A stretch of 64,000 nucleotides of DNA from Sulfurisoma sediminicola (GTDB lineage: Bacteria; Pseudomonadota; Gammaproteobacteria; Burkholderiales; Rhodocyclaceae), in NCBI RefSeq assembly GCF_003865015.1, contig NZ_BHVV01000004.1:36016-100015 (forward strand), read 5' to 3'. The translations under genes were made by a program, and so were the position numbers. Below, piece after piece: positions 47,227 to 56,723 of this stretch. The notes below the pieces were generated by a model that saw only the letters and a program-made list of their open reading frames with translations, made no database searches and was not told the DNA's origin. The first letter of the stretch is position 1; every line of letters begins with the position of its first letter.

Positions 47227-47774
47227 GCGGCCCGCTTCACTTCGAAGATCGGGTAGGTCCATTTCCACGTTTCGACCGTCTCGCTGATCGGCACCATGGA
47301 AATGCAATCGACCGGGCAGGGCGGCAGGCACAACTCGCAGCCCGTGCATTGCACGGCGACGATGGTGTGCATCTGCTTGGCGGCGCCGACGATGGCGTCG
47401 ACCGGGCAGGCCTGGATGCACAGGGTGCAGCCGATGCAGGTCTGCTCGTCGATGAAGGCCACTCTCTTCGGCTTCTCGACGCCGTGCTCGGCCGACAGCG
47501 GCTTGAACTCGCGGCCGAGCAGGTCGGCCAGCTTGCGGATGCCTTCCTCGCCGCCGGGCGGGCAGCAGTTGATCTCGGCCTCGCCCTTGGCGATGGCCTG
47601 GGCGTAGGGCTTGCAACCGGGGTAGCCGCATTGGCCGCACTGCGTCTGCGGCAGGATGGCGTCGATCTTCTCGACCAGCGGGTCGCCCTCGACCTTGAAC
47701 CTGACCGCGGCATAACCCAGCGCGGCGCCGAGGACGACGGCGCCCAGCGCCATGACGAGCACGGCCTCAATCAT
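47223..47774 (-). CDS. rnfB: RnfB, ferredoxin-like Rnf subunit
   Basis: 183 residues. A membrane anchor ([20 protein letters not shown]) is followed by the Fe-S domain [17 protein letters not shown] and two ferredoxin motifs ([28 protein letters not shown]). It accepts electrons from soluble ferredoxin. The start at 47774 overlaps rnfA by 4 bases. Confidence 0.96.
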   Translation of the reverse strand: MIEAVLVMALGAVVLGAALGYAAVRFKVEGDPLVEKIDAILPQTQCGQCGYPGCKPYAQAIAKGEAEINCCPPGGEEGIRKLADLLGREFKPLSAEHGVEKPKRVAFIDEQTCIGCTLCIQACPVDAIVGAAKQMHTIVAVQCTGCELCLPPCPVDCISMVPISETVETWKWTYPIFEVKRAA

Positions 47775-48355
47775 CTGTATTTGTCGAGCCCGGCGAAACC
47801 CATGAAGGCGAGGCTCATGAGCCCGGCGGTGACCATCGCGATGGCGGTGCCGCGGAAAAATACCGGCACGTCGGCGCCCTCGAGGCGCTCGCGGATGCCG
47901 GCGAACAGAACCAGCGCCAAGGTGAAGCCGACAGCGTTGCCCATACCGAACAGCAGCGACTCGACCAGGTTGTGCCTCATGCCGATGTTCAGCAGCGGCA
48001 CGCCGAGCACGGCGCAGTTGGTGGTGATCAGCGGCAGGTAGATGCCGAGCACCTGGTGCAGCATCGGGCTGGTTTTCTGGATCACCAGCTCGGTCAACTG
48101 GACGATCGCGGCGATGGTGACGATGAACGACAGTGTGCGCAGGTACTGCAGGTCGTTGGGGATCAGCAGCCAGGAATCGATGACGTAGCTGGTGCCGCTG
48201 GCCAGCGTCAACACGAAGGTGGTGGCGGCGCCCATGCCGATGGCGGTCTCCAGCTTTTTCGACACGCCCATGAACGGGCAAAGCCCGAGGATGCGGACGA
48301 AGATGACGTTGTTGACGAGAACTGCGCCGAGGACGATGAACAGGTAGCTGGTCAT
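47771..48355 (-). CDS. rnfA: RnfA, electron transport complex membrane subunit
   Basis: 194 residues with six membrane segments, homologous to NqrE ([21 protein letters not shown]). [15 protein letters not shown] holds the Cys that with RnfE forms a membrane Fe centre. It is the first gene of the chain rnfABCDGE-nth-FIST-DUF1841. The 129-base gap 48356-48484 upstream should hold the promoter, but I see no convincing -35/-10 pair or FNR-type box there. Confidence 0.96.
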   Translation of the reverse strand: MTSYLFIVLGAVLVNNVIFVRILGLCPFMGVSKKLETAIGMGAATTFVLTLASGTSYVIDSWLLIPNDLQYLRTLSFIVTIAAIVQLTELVIQKTSPMLHQVLGIYLPLITTNCAVLGVPLLNIGMRHNLVESLLFGMGNAVGFTLALVLFAGIRERLEGADVPVFFRGTAIAMVTAGLMSLAFMGFAGLDKYR

Positions 48356-48484
48356 GGTGCGTGGCCGGGGTGCCGACGCGCGAGCGGAAAGGACGGATTA
48401 TCGCCGGTTTGCGCGCTGCGAGACAACCATGGAGGCCGCGTCAGTATTCGCCCGGCGAAGCTTGCGACCGGCTGACGGCGAAAC

Positions 48485-49603
48485 TCAGTCGAAGGCCGCG
48501 GCGACGAATGGCCGTTTCGTGTCCCCGGCCAGGCCGCGATGGCAGACGCCGCCGCGATGAGTCTGCAAACCTGCGGCGAGATGGGGGTTTTCGGCGCAGG
48601 TCGCCGCGAGCCCTTGACGCAGCAGGGTCAGGACGTGCGGCAGCGTCGCCCGGGTCAGCGCGAGCGTGGCGGTGCGCGCGACCGCGGAGGGCATGTTGGG
48701 CACGCAGTAATGGACGACGCCTTCCTCGGTGAAAAGCGGCCGGGTATGGGATGTCGGCCGCGAGGTCTCGGCGATGCCGCCCTGGTCGATGGCGACGTCG
48801 ACCAGCACCGAGCCGGGGCGCATGCGGCGCAGCAGCGCGCGGTCGATCAAATGTGGCGCGCTTTCTCCGGGGATGAGCACCGCGCCGATCACCAGGTCGG
48901 CATCGGCGATGGCACGGGCGAGAGCCTGTGGCTCGGCGACGGCCGTCGCGATGTGGCCGGCGTAATGCGCCTCGAGCACCGCGATCTTCTCTGTGCCGCG
49001 GTCGAACAGCGTGACGTCGGCACCCATGCCCACGGCGATCCGCGTCGCGTTGGCGCCGACGTTGCCGGCGCCGATCACCACCACCCTGGCCGGCGGCACC
49101 AGGGTGGGGGCAGGCACGCCGCCGAGCAGCACGCCGGAACCGCCGTTGGCCATCTGCAATGCCCAGGCTCCGACCTGCGGCGCAAGCCGGCCGGCGATGC
49201 ACGACATCGGCGCCAGCAGCGGCAGCCCGCCGGCGGCATCGGTGACGGTCTCGTAGGCGAGGCAGCTCACTTCCGCATCGAGCATGGCCTGCAGCAGCAC
49301 CGGCGCCGGCGCGAAGTGGTGATAACAGAACAGGATCTGCCCCGGGTGAGTAAGCCGAAACTCGGGCGGCTGCAGCTCCTTGACCTTGACGATCAGTTCG
49401 GCCGCACCATAGACCTCGGCGGGCGTGGCCGCGATGCGGGCGCCGGCGGCGAGGTAGTCGGCATCGGGCAATCCGACCCGTGCGCCGGCGCCGGTCTCGA
49501 CGATCGCCGTGCCGCCGGCGCCGACTATTTGCGCCACCCCCGCCGGGGTCAGGCCGACGCGGTATTCGTGGTCCTTGGTTTCCCTGGGGCAGCCGACAAT
49601 CAT
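48485..49603 (-). CDS. ald: Alanine dehydrogenase
   Basis: 372 residues of the AlaDH/PNT family, starting [20 protein letters not shown]. It interconverts L-alanine and pyruvate plus ammonia with NAD. The Rossmann motif is [24 protein letters not shown], and the catalytic region has [10 protein letters not shown] and YHHFAP. AlaDH is a cytosolic hexamer. It overlaps pyrD by 4 bases, an unusual pairing of alanine and pyrimidine metabolism on one transcript. Confidence 0.94.
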   Translation of the reverse strand: MIVGCPRETKDHEYRVGLTPAGVAQIVGAGGTAIVETGAGARVGLPDADYLAAGARIAATPAEVYGAAELIVKVKELQPPEFRLTHPGQILFCYHHFAPAPVLLQAMLDAEVSCLAYETVTDAAGGLPLLAPMSCIAGRLAPQVGAWALQMANGGSGVLLGGVPAPTLVPPARVVVIGAGNVGANATRIAVGMGADVTLFDRGTEKIAVLEAHYAGHIATAVAEPQALARAIADADLVIGAVLIPGESAPHLIDRALLRRMRPGSVLVDVAIDQGGIAETSRPTSHTRPLFTEEGVVHYCVPNMPSAVARTATLALTRATLPHVLTLLRQGLAATCAENPHLAAGLQTHRGGVCHRGLAGDTKRPFVAAAFD

Positions 49604-50613
49604 CGCGTGGCGACGACGCATTCCTTGACGAGTTGGGGTCCGCGATAGATCAGGCCGGAATAGACCTGGACCAGCGCGGCGCCGGCCTCGAGCTTGGCCT
49701 TGGCGCGGGCGCCGTCGGTGATGCCGCCGGCAGCGATGATCGGTAGTTCGCCGGCGAGCGCGACGGCGAGCTTCTTCACTACCGCCGTGGACTTCTCGAA
49801 GACCGGCGCTCCGGACAGCCCGCCGGTTTCGTTGCCGTGCGGCAGATGTTCGACGCCCTCGCGCGACAGCGTCGTGTTGGTGGCGATCACGCCGTCGATG
49901 CGATGACGGCGCAGGGCGTCGGCGATGCCGGCGATCTGCGCGTCGTCGAGGTCGGGGGCGATCTTCAGCGCCAGCGGCACGTAGCGGCCGTGGTTCTGGG
50001 CGAGTTCGGCCTGGCGCGCCTTGAGGGCGCCGAGCAGGGCGTCGAGCTCGGCGTCGCCCTGCAACTGGCGCAGGTTCTTGGTGTTGGGACTGGAGATGTT
50101 CACCGTGACGTAGCTGGCGTGGGCATAGACCTTGTCGAGGCAGATCAGGTAGTCGGCGGCGGCGTTCTCGATCGGCGTGTCGAAATTCTTGCCGATGTTG
50201 ATGCCGAGGATGCCCTTGAATCTTGCGGCGTTGACGTTCGCCACCAGCGCATCGACGCCGTGGTTGTTGAAGCCCATGCGATTGATCACCCCCATCGCCT
50301 CGGGCAGGCGGAACAGGCGCGGTTTCGGGTTGCCCGGCTGCGGCCGTGGCGTGACGGTGCCGATCTCGAGGAAGCCCCAGCCCCAGCCGGCGAGCACGTC
50401 GATGGCATCGCCGTTCTTGTCGAGGCCGGCGGCCATGCCGACGGGATTGGGGAAATCGAGGCCCATCACCGCGACCCTGCGGCCGGGCAGCGGTCGCGCG
50501 GCTGGGGCGAGGCCGGAGCGGCCCAGCGCCTTCATGCCGGCGATGGTCATTTCGTGGGCGGTTTCGGGATCGAGGGCGAAGACGAAAGGCTTGAGGAGGC
50601 AATAAGGCAGCAT
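49600..50613 (-). CDS. pyrD: Dihydroorotate dehydrogenase (quinone), class 2
   Basis: 337 residues, same length as E. coli PyrD. The N-terminal membrane-binding helices ([22 protein letters not shown]) mark class 2, which uses quinone. FMN-site motifs are [15 protein letters not shown] and [15 protein letters not shown], with the catalytic Ser in the latter. It oxidises dihydroorotate in pyrimidine synthesis. It lies 22 bases after the aminoacyl transferase gene on the same strand. Confidence 0.96.
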   Translation of the reverse strand: MLPYCLLKPFVFALDPETAHEMTIAGMKALGRSGLAPAARPLPGRRVAVMGLDFPNPVGMAAGLDKNGDAIDVLAGWGWGFLEIGTVTPRPQPGNPKPRLFRLPEAMGVINRMGFNNHGVDALVANVNAARFKGILGINIGKNFDTPIENAAADYLICLDKVYAHASYVTVNISSPNTKNLRQLQGDAELDALLGALKARQAELAQNHGRYVPLALKIAPDLDDAQIAGIADALRRHRIDGVIATNTTLSREGVEHLPHGNETGGLSGAPVFEKSTAVVKKLAVALAGELPIIAAGGITDGARAKAKLEAGAALVQVYSGLIYRGPQLVKECVVATR

Positions 50614-50635
50614 GAGGGGGCGGCGGGACGCCGGA

Positions 50636-51376
50636 TCAGGATAGTTCGGAATCTTGCAGTTCGAGCCACTGGCCGGCGCGCAGGGCCTCGAGGGGGCGGA
50701 ATCTGGCCTTGTAGGCCATCTTGCGGCTGTGGCGGATCCAGTAGCCGAGGTAAAGGTAGGGCAGGCCGACGAAGCGGCACTGGGCGATCTGCCAGAGCAC
50801 GGCGTAGGTGCCGTAGCTGGCGTTCGGGGTGTCGGGATCGTAGAAGGTGTAGACGGAGGAGATGCCGTCGGGCAGCAGGTCGACGATGCAGACCATGCGC
50901 AGCACGCCGTCCTCGCGGAATTCGATGAGGCGGCTGTCGACGTGCGACTGCAGCAGGAAGTGGGCGTACTGGTCGCGGCTGTCGTGATCCATGCCGCCGC
51001 CGGAATGGCGCGCGGCCTGGTAGCGCTGGTAGAGCATGTAGTGCTCTTCGCGGAAGGCGAGTGCGCGTTCGTGGGCGACGAGTTCTCCGTGGCGCTTGAG
51101 CGAGCGACGCTGGCTGCGATTGGGGTCGAACCTGGCTACCGGCACTCGCACCGGCACGCATTCGCGGCAGGCGTCGCAGTGCGGGCGGTAGGTGAACACG
51201 CCGCTGCGGCGAAAGCCGGCGCGCACCAGCTCGCCATAGGTCTGGGTGTCGATCAGGTGCGTCGGCGTGGCGACCTGCGAGCGCGCGACGCGGCCCGGCA
51301 GGTAGGAGCAGCCATAGGGCGCCGTGGCGTAGAACTGCAGCAGCGGGAACGGCGGCAGGTCGCGAAGGTGGGTCAC
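50636..51376 (-). CDS. bpt: Bpt/Ate-type aminoacyl-tRNA-protein transferase
   Basis: 246 residues of the arginyltransferase family. The N-terminal [13 protein letters not shown] and the later [12 protein letters not shown] hold the conserved cysteines; the C-terminal half reads [20 protein letters not shown]. Bacterial Bpt transfers Leu to proteins with N-terminal Asp or Glu, feeding them to ClpS-ClpAP. The start is GTG at 51376 (GTGA overlap with aat). The open frame upstream covers aat and is not part of it. Confidence 0.92.
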   Translation of the reverse strand: MTHLRDLPPFPLLQFYATAPYGCSYLPGRVARSQVATPTHLIDTQTYGELVRAGFRRSGVFTYRPHCDACRECVPVRVPVARFDPNRSQRRSLKRHGELVAHERALAFREEHYMLYQRYQAARHSGGGMDHDSRDQYAHFLLQSHVDSRLIEFREDGVLRMVCIVDLLPDGISSVYTFYDPDTPNASYGTYAVLWQIAQCRFVGLPYLYLGYWIRHSRKMAYKARFRPLEALRAGQWLELQDSELS

Positions 51377-52089
51377 GCGGCCCTCCTGCAGGCATCGCGC
51401 ACCGCGTCCGCCGGCCAGCGGCCGGGTGCGTCGCCATCCGCCGTGAGCGCGGCCAGCCGCGCGACGAAGTCGCGGCGAGGGATAGTGCGGGCGCCGAGGG
51501 AGGCGAGGTGGGCGGTTTCCATCTGGCAGTCGATTATGCCGAAACCGCGGCGGCGGAGGTGAACACACAAGTGCGCCAGGGCGATCTTGGAGGCGTCGGC
51601 GGCGCGGGAAAACATCGATTCGCCGTAGAAGGCGCGGCCGATGGCGATGCCGTAGAGGCCGCCGACGAGCTTGTCGCCGACCCAGGTCTCGACGCTGTGG
51701 GCGTGGCCGAGCTCGTGCAGGCGGCGGTAGGCGGCCTGCATTTCGGCGGTGATCCAGGTGCCGGCCTGGCCGTCGCGCGGCGCCGTGGCGCAGGCGGCGA
51801 CGACCGCGGCGAAGGCGGTGTCGAGGTGCACCTCGTAGTCGCCGCGGCGCAGCACCTTGGCCAGCGAGCGCTTCGGTACGAACTCGTCCGGGATCAGCAC
51901 CATGCGCGGGTCCGGGCTCCACCAGAGAATGGGTTCCCCGTCCGAGTACCAGGGGAAGATGCCCTGGCGGTAGGCGGCGAGGATGCGTTCGGGCGAGAGG
52001 TCGCCGCCGGCCGCCAGCAGGCCGTTGGGCTCGATGAGCGCTGCCGTGACCGGCGGAAAGACCGGCTCGGGCGGCAGCCAGGGAATCAT
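51373..52089 (-). CDS. aat: Aat, leucyl/phenylalanyl-tRNA-protein transferase
   Basis: 238 residues. Family landmarks are [40 protein letters not shown] and [19 protein letters not shown]. Aat adds Leu or Phe to N-terminal Arg or Lys and so marks proteins for ClpS-ClpAP. It overlaps both the iron ABC ATPase gene (4 bases) and bpt. Having aat and bpt side by side places both N-degron branches under one promoter. Confidence 0.95.
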   Translation of the reverse strand: MIPWLPPEPVFPPVTAALIEPNGLLAAGGDLSPERILAAYRQGIFPWYSDGEPILWWSPDPRMVLIPDEFVPKRSLAKVLRRGDYEVHLDTAFAAVVAACATAPRDGQAGTWITAEMQAAYRRLHELGHAHSVETWVGDKLVGGLYGIAIGRAFYGESMFSRAADASKIALAHLCVHLRRRGFGIIDCQMETAHLASLGARTIPRRDFVARLAALTADGDAPGRWPADAVRDACRRAA

Positions 52090-53156
52090 TGCGACGCGGC
52101 GGTGAAGGCGACGACGTGGTCGACGTCGAGGCGGATGCCGATCTTCTCGCCGATGGCGTGGTTGTGGTGGGAGGGCACCAGCGACAGCACGCGCGCACCC
52201 GAGGCGAGCTTGAGGGTGTACATGAACTCGGCGCCGCGGAAGGTCTTCTTCTCGACCTCGGCGACGATGTCGGAATTGTCGTCGTGGATCACGTCGTCGG
52301 GCCGCAGCAGCACGTCGAGGCGGCAGCCGCGGCCGCAGCTGATGCAGTCGGCGCCGCAGTCCACCGGCACGTTGCTGTCGAGCCGGCCGAGCTCGACCTG
52401 GATGGCGTTGCGGCTGACCACCTCGCCCGGTACGAACACGCCCTGGCCGACGAAGTCCGCGACGTAGCGCGTGGCCGGTCGGTGGTAGAGGTCGTAGGGG
52501 GTATCCCACTGTTCGATGCGGCCGCGGTTCATGATGCCGACGACGTCGGCGACGGCGAAGGCCTCGTGCTGGTCGTGGGTAACGAGGATGGCGGTGGTGC
52601 CGGTCTGCTTGATGATGTCGCGCACCTCGAGCGAGAGGCGCTCGCGCAGCTCGACGTCGAGGTTGGAGAAGGGCTCGTCGAGCAGCAGCAGCCAGGGCCG
52701 CGGCGCCAGCGCGCGCGCCAGCGCGACGCGCTGCTGCTGGCCGCCGGAGAGTTCATGCGGAAACTTGCCGCCGTGGCCGGCGAGGCCGACGATGCCGAGC
52801 AGTTCCTCGACGCGCTGCCGTCCCGCCAGAGCCGAGTTTTCCTTGAGGCCGAAGGCGATGTTGTCCCCGACCGAGAGGTGCGGAAACAGCGCGTAGTCCT
52901 GGAACACCATGCCGATGTGGCGCTTCTCCGGCGGCGTCAGCGCGGCCGGGCTCGCCACGGTTTCGCCGTGCAGGCGGATGGTGCCGGCCGACGGCCGCTC
53001 GAAGCCGGCGATCAGCCGCAGCACCGTCGTCTTGCCGCAGCCCGAGGCGCCGAGCAGGCAGCCGATCTCGCCTTCCTCGAGGGAAATCGAGAGGTCTTCC
53101 ACCACGGACTGGCGGCCGTAGGCGTGGGAGACGTTTTCGATCTGCAGCAGGGGCAT
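52086..53156 (-). CDS. fbpC: FbpC, ferric-iron ABC transporter ATPase
   Basis: 356 residues. Walker [10 protein letters not shown], signature [15 protein letters not shown], Walker [13 protein letters not shown] and switch VTHDQ define the ATPase. The C-terminal TOBE-like regulatory part has a Cys cluster ([12 protein letters not shown]), possibly an iron or Fe-S sensor. I start at ATG 53156 ([14 protein letters not shown]); an ATG at 53186 would lie inside the Fur box. It is divergent from the permease gene. Confidence 0.92.
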   Translation of the reverse strand: MPLLQIENVSHAYGRQSVVEDLSISLEEGEIGCLLGASGCGKTTVLRLIAGFERPSAGTIRLHGETVASPAALTPPEKRHIGMVFQDYALFPHLSVGDNIAFGLKENSALAGRQRVEELLGIVGLAGHGGKFPHELSGGQQQRVALARALAPRPWLLLLDEPFSNLDVELRERLSLEVRDIIKQTGTTAILVTHDQHEAFAVADVVGIMNRGRIEQWDTPYDLYHRPATRYVADFVGQGVFVPGEVVSRNAIQVELGRLDSNVPVDCGADCISCGRGCRLDVLLRPDDVIHDDNSDIVAEVEKKTFRGAEFMYTLKLASGARVLSLVPSHHNHAIGEKIGIRLDVDHVVAFTAASQ

Positions 53157-53169
53157 GGAAGGGTCGGAG

Positions 53170-53186
53170 TTGAGAGTTATTCTCAA
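53170..53186. promoter_or_regulatory. Fur box in the fbpC-fbpB divergent promoter
   Basis: TTGAGAGTTATTCTCAA is a perfect 6-bp inverted repeat with 5-base spacer and fits the Fur consensus half-site pattern (GAGAATNATTCTC-like). It lies 14 bases before fbpC and 43 bases before fbpB in an AT-rich stretch, so iron-loaded Fur could repress both directions. Confidence 0.8.
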
Positions 53187-53228
53187 TTATAATTTCAAAA
53201 TCTAGTTAGACGTGAATAAGAAACCATC

Positions 53229-54887
53229 TTGCAGCGCTTCTCCTTCATCGCCTTCCTCGTCGCCGCGCTGGTCGCGCTGCCCGTGCTCTCGGTCGGTGCC
53301 AACCTGTTCACGGGCGGCACGGCCGACACCTGGGGCCACCTCGCGTCCACGGTGCTGCCCGAGTACGTCGCCAACTCGCTCTGGCTCTGCCTCGGCGTAG
53401 CGGTGGGCGTGGGCAGCATGGGCACGACCATGGCCTGGCTCACGGCGATGCACGACTTCCCCGGCCGCCGCGTCTTCGAGTGGGCGCTGCTGCTGCCGCT
53501 TGCGATGCCGGCCTACGTGCTGGCCTACACCTACACCGATTTCCTCCAGTTCGTCGGCCCGGTGCAGACCGGCCTGCGCGAGGCCTTCGGCTGGAGCAGG
53601 GACGACTACTGGTTTCCCGACGTGCGCACGTTGCCCGGCGCGATGGTGATGTTCTCTTGCGTGCTCTATCCCTATGTCTATCTGGTGGTGCGCACCGCCT
53701 TCCTCGAGCGCGCCGGCGGCATGATCGAGGCCGCGCGGGTGCTGGGCCTGAGTCCGTGGCGCGCCTTCTGGCGCGTCTCGCTGCCGCTGGCGCGCCCCGC
53801 CATCGCCACCGGCGTCGCGCTGGCGCTGATGGAAACGCTGGCCGATTACGGCACCGTCGCCTACTTCTCGGTGCCGACTTTCACCACCGGCATCTACAGC
53901 GCATGGTTCTCGCTCGGCGATCGCACCGCGGCGGCGCAGCTCGCCGCCTGCCTGCTCGGCTTCGTGCTGCTGCTGCTCGCTCTGGAGCGCTTTTCGCGGG
54001 GTCGCGCCCGTTACCACGAGACCAGCCGTGGCCGCCGCTCCTCGCACCCGCGCCAACTTGCCGGTTGGCGCGGCTGGCTCGCCTTCGTCGCCTGCCTGCT
54101 GCCGCTGCTGGTCGGCTTCCTGTTGCCCGCCGGGCTGCTGGTGAATATGGCGCTGGGCGAGCGGGAGGGCGAGTTCGCGGGGCGCTTCCTGGCGCTGGCG
54201 CAGAACAGCCTGGTGCTGGCGAGCGTTACTGCGCTGCTCGCTGCCGGCCTTGCATTGCTCGTCGCCTACGGCGTGCGCCAGTCCGCGCGAGTCGGCGGGG
54301 GCAATGGTCCGCGGGCGCTGGCCACGCGCTTCGCCACACGGCTCGTCGGCCTCGGCTATGCCGTGCCCGGCTCGGTGATCGCGGTCGGCGTGCTGATCCC
54401 GGTCACGCGCCTCGACCACGGGCTGGCCGCGCTCTGGCAGCAGATGGGCGGCGCGAACCCCGGCCTGATCCTCACCGGCGGCATCGCGGCGCTGGTCTAT
54501 GCCTTCCTCGCGCGCTTCCTCTCCATCGCGTTGCAGACGGTCGAGGCCGGCGTCACACGCATCACGACCAGCATGGACGACGCGGCCCGGAGTCTCGGCT
54601 GCGGCGCGGGCGAGACGCTGCGCCGCGTGCACCTGCCGATGCTGCGCGGCAGCCTGCTCACTGCCGCGCTGCTGGTGTTCGTCGACGTCATGAAGGAGCT
54701 GCCGGCGACGCTGGTGATGCGCCCCTTCAACTTCGAGACGCTGGCGACGCAGACCTACACGCTGGCCGCCGACGAACGCCTCGCCGAAGCATCGATCGCC
54801 GCGCTCGCCATCGTCGCCGTCGGCCTGGTGCCGATCATCGTGCTGGCGCGGCAGATCGCAGCCGGGCGGCAGACGACGGCCTGCTGA
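53229..54887 (+). CDS. fbpB: FbpB, ferric-iron ABC transporter permease
   Basis: 552 residues with twelve membrane segments and two permease modules, as in FbpB/SfuB proteins. EAA-type loops are EAARVLGLSPWRAFWRVSLPLARPA in the first half (seen as two overlapping stretches) and DDAARSLGCGAGETLRRVHLP in the second. The only start that fits is TTG at 53229; no ATG or GTG lies between it and the Fur-box region in frame. It ends tail to tail with fbpA. Confidence 0.92.
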   Translation: MQRFSFIAFLVAALVALPVLSVGANLFTGGTADTWGHLASTVLPEYVANSLWLCLGVAVGVGSMGTTMAWLTAMHDFPGRRVFEWALLLPLAMPAYVLAYTYTDFLQFVGPVQTGLREAFGWSRDDYWFPDVRTLPGAMVMFSCVLYPYVYLVVRTAFLERAGGMIEAARVLGLSPWRAFWRVSLPLARPAIATGVALALMETLADYGTVAYFSVPTFTTGIYSAWFSLGDRTAAAQLAACLLGFVLLLLALERFSRGRARYHETSRGRRSSHPRQLAGWRGWLAFVACLLPLLVGFLLPAGLLVNMALGEREGEFAGRFLALAQNSLVLASVTALLAAGLALLVAYGVRQSARVGGGNGPRALATRFATRLVGLGYAVPGSVIAVGVLIPVTRLDHGLAALWQQMGGANPGLILTGGIAALVYAFLARFLSIALQTVEAGVTRITTSMDDAARSLGCGAGETLRRVHLPMLRGSLLTAALLVFVDVMKELPATLVMRPFNFETLATQTYTLAADERLAEASIAALAIVAVGLVPIIVLARQIAAGRQTTAC

Positions 54888-54914
54888 TCGGCCGCAGGAT
54901 ACGGTCCGCGGTGG

Positions 54915-54938
54915 CCCGAGGGACGGCCACCCCTCGGG
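54915..54938. terminator. Hairpin between convergent fbpB and fbpA
   Basis: CCCGAGGG at 54915-54922 and CCCTCGGG at 54931-54938 form a perfect 8-bp stem with an 8-base loop. It lies in the 109-base gap between convergent genes. There is no T tract, so intrinsic termination is uncertain. Confidence 0.45.
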
Positions 54939-54996
54939 AAGCGACCTCTTCCGCCGCAGCCGGCGGTGGAGGGGGCCGGGAGGGGGCGGGTGTCTA

Positions 54997-56022
54997 TCAG
55001 CGCCAACCGGCGCGATCGTAGATCTTCTGCGCGGTCGCCGCGTTCTTCGCCAGCGTCGCCACCGGTAGGGCGTCGGCCTTGAACTTGCCCATGGCTTCGA
55101 GCGCGGGGTTCTTCGCGTTGGCCGTGGCGACGGCCGGCCACTCGTTGTTGCCGTCGGCGAAGTAGCGCTGGGCCTCGTCGGAGGCGAGGTATTCGAGGAA
55201 CTTCACGGCGGCTTCCTTGTGCGGCGCGGTCTTGAGCATGCCGCCGCCCGAGATGTTGATGTGGGCGCCGAAGCTCTTCTGGTCGGGCCAGACGATGGCG
55301 ATCTTCTCCATCACCTTCTTGTCCTCGGGCTTGTCGGAACGCATCAGGCGGGCGAGGTAGTAGGTGTTGGAGACGGCGACGCCGCATTCGCCGGCCGCCA
55401 CCGCCTTGATCTGGTCGGTGTCGCCGCCTTTGGGCGCGCGGGCGAAGTTGGCGACGATGCCCCTGGCCCATTCCTCGGCCTTCTGCTCCCCCATGTGGGC
55501 GATCAGCGCCGACATCAGCGAGAGGTTGTAGGGGTGGGAGCCGGAGCGCATGCAGACCTTGCCCTTCATCGCCGGTTTGGCCAGATCCTCGTAGTCCTGC
55601 ACGTCGGCGGACTTGACCGTGTCCTTGTTGTGGATGATGACGCGGGCGCGGATGGAGAAGGCGAACCAGTCGGAGTCGTTGCTGCGCAGGTTGGAGGGGA
55701 TGCGCGATTCGAGGAGCTTGGACTTCACCGGGGCGAAGAGGCCGAGTTCGTCGGCCTTGGCCAGGCGCGCGGCGTCGACGGTGATGAAGATGTCGGCCGG
55801 GCTGGCGGCGCCCTCGTTCCTGATGCGCTCGAGCAGTTCGTCTTCCTTGGCCTCGATGCGGTTGATCTTGATGCCGGTCTGCTTGGTGAAGTTGGCGTAG
55901 AGCGCCTCGTCGGTCTGGTAGTGGCGGGCGGAGTAGAGGTTCAGTTCCTGCGCTTGGGCGGCACCGGCGAGGCCGAGGAGGGCAGCGACGGCGAGGGAAG
56001 TGCGGGGAAAGGCAAGTTTCAT
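54997..56022 (-). CDS. fbpA: FbpA, periplasmic ferric-iron binding protein
   Basis: 341 residues with a signal peptide (LAVAALLGLAGAAQA, cleavage near residue 24). The mature start ELNLYSARHYQTDEALYANF and the twin-tyrosine block VSNTYYLAR match FutA/FbpA binding proteins, whose tyrosines grip Fe3+. It delivers iron to FbpB/FbpC. Its own Fur-type sites lie 15-52 bases upstream, so it is regulated in parallel with fbpB-fbpC although transcribed toward fbpB. Confidence 0.94.
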   Translation of the reverse strand: MKLAFPRTSLAVAALLGLAGAAQAQELNLYSARHYQTDEALYANFTKQTGIKINRIEAKEDELLERIRNEGAASPADIFITVDAARLAKADELGLFAPVKSKLLESRIPSNLRSNDSDWFAFSIRARVIIHNKDTVKSADVQDYEDLAKPAMKGKVCMRSGSHPYNLSLMSALIAHMGEQKAEEWARGIVANFARAPKGGDTDQIKAVAAGECGVAVSNTYYLARLMRSDKPEDKKVMEKIAIVWPDQKSFGAHINISGGGMLKTAPHKEAAVKFLEYLASDEAQRYFADGNNEWPAVATANAKNPALEAMGKFKADALPVATLAKNAATAQKIYDRAGWR

Positions 56023-56036
56023 CGAAGACTCCGAAG

Positions 56037-56074
56037 TGAGAATGGTTCGTATTCTAGTAGAGAATGATTCTCAA
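56037..56074 (-). promoter_or_regulatory. Fur box(es) upstream of fbpA
   Basis: GAGAATGATTCTC at 56060-56072 is a near-perfect match to the Fur core. A second, weaker site (GAGAATGG...ATTCT) begins at 56038, so two overlapping Fur dimers could bind. They lie immediately before the fbpA start in the minus direction. Confidence 0.8.
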
Positions 56075-56096
56075 ACGCAAGAGTCTTGCGGACGAC

Positions 56097-56128
56097 AAAA
56101 AAGCCAGCGCTCCGGCGGAGGGCTGGCT
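56097..56128 (-). terminator. Intrinsic terminator of the NlpC/P60 gene
   Basis: On the minus strand AGCCAGCCCTCC and GGAGCGCTGGCT form a stem-loop followed by six T (complement of A at 56097-56102). It lies 30 bases after the gene end and separates this transcript from the Fur-controlled fbpA promoter. Confidence 0.82.
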
Positions 56129-56157
56129 GCCTGGGGGTGGTGGTGGCGACGGTGCCG

Positions 56158-56676
56158 TCAGTCGCCGGCGACGCGGCGTGCGCCGTTGTAGCGCTTGGTC
56201 CAGTAGCGTTCGCGCATGTCCTCGATGCGGACCTTGGCGCCGGAGCGCGGTGCATGGACGAAGAGGTTGTCGCCGAGGTAGATGCCGACATGGGAGAAGG
56301 TGCGGCGCATGGTGTTGAAGAACACCAGGTCGCCGGGCTGCAGTTCGTTCTTGTCGACGACCTCGCCGGTCTTGCTGATCTCGCGCGAACTGCGCGGCAG
56401 GTAGAGGCCGAGGCCTTCCTTGAAAACGTGGCTGACGAAGCCGGAGCAGTCGAAGCCGGTCTGCGGATTGCTGCCGCCGCGCTTGTAACGGATGCCGATG
56501 AGGTCGAGCGCCTCCTCGACCGCGTTCTCCACGTTGGCGGACGCGCGGTCGACGAAGGAAACCTTGCTTTCGGGGATCGCGATCGGCCGCGTGACCGCTT
56601 CGTCGGCCTCGGCCGTGGCGGAAACCAGCAGGGCGGCGCTCAGGCAGAAGGCGCGAAGGGTCGGTGGGAAATGCAT
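56158..56676 (-). CDS. NlpC/P60-family cell-wall endopeptidase
   Basis: 172 residues. A signal peptide (LRAFCLSAALLVSATAEA) targets it to the periplasm. The catalytic Cys is in TGFDCSGFVSHVF, the His in FSHVGIYLGDN, and the third residue in FVHAPRSG. Such enzymes cut peptide cross-links in peptidoglycan, as Spr/MepS does. No LysM or SH3 domain is attached. Start at 56676 gives a normal signal peptide; the upstream in-frame ATG at 56727 would bury it. Confidence 0.9.
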   Translation of the reverse strand: MHFPPTLRAFCLSAALLVSATAEADEAVTRPIAIPESKVSFVDRASANVENAVEEALDLIGIRYKRGGSNPQTGFDCSGFVSHVFKEGLGLYLPRSSREISKTGEVVDKNELQPGDLVFFNTMRRTFSHVGIYLGDNLFVHAPRSGAKVRIEDMRERYWTKRYNGARRVAGD

Positions 56677-56723
56677 GGCCGCGGAGAATAATGGCTTTGC
56701 CGCCGTATGTAAACCCCTGATAA

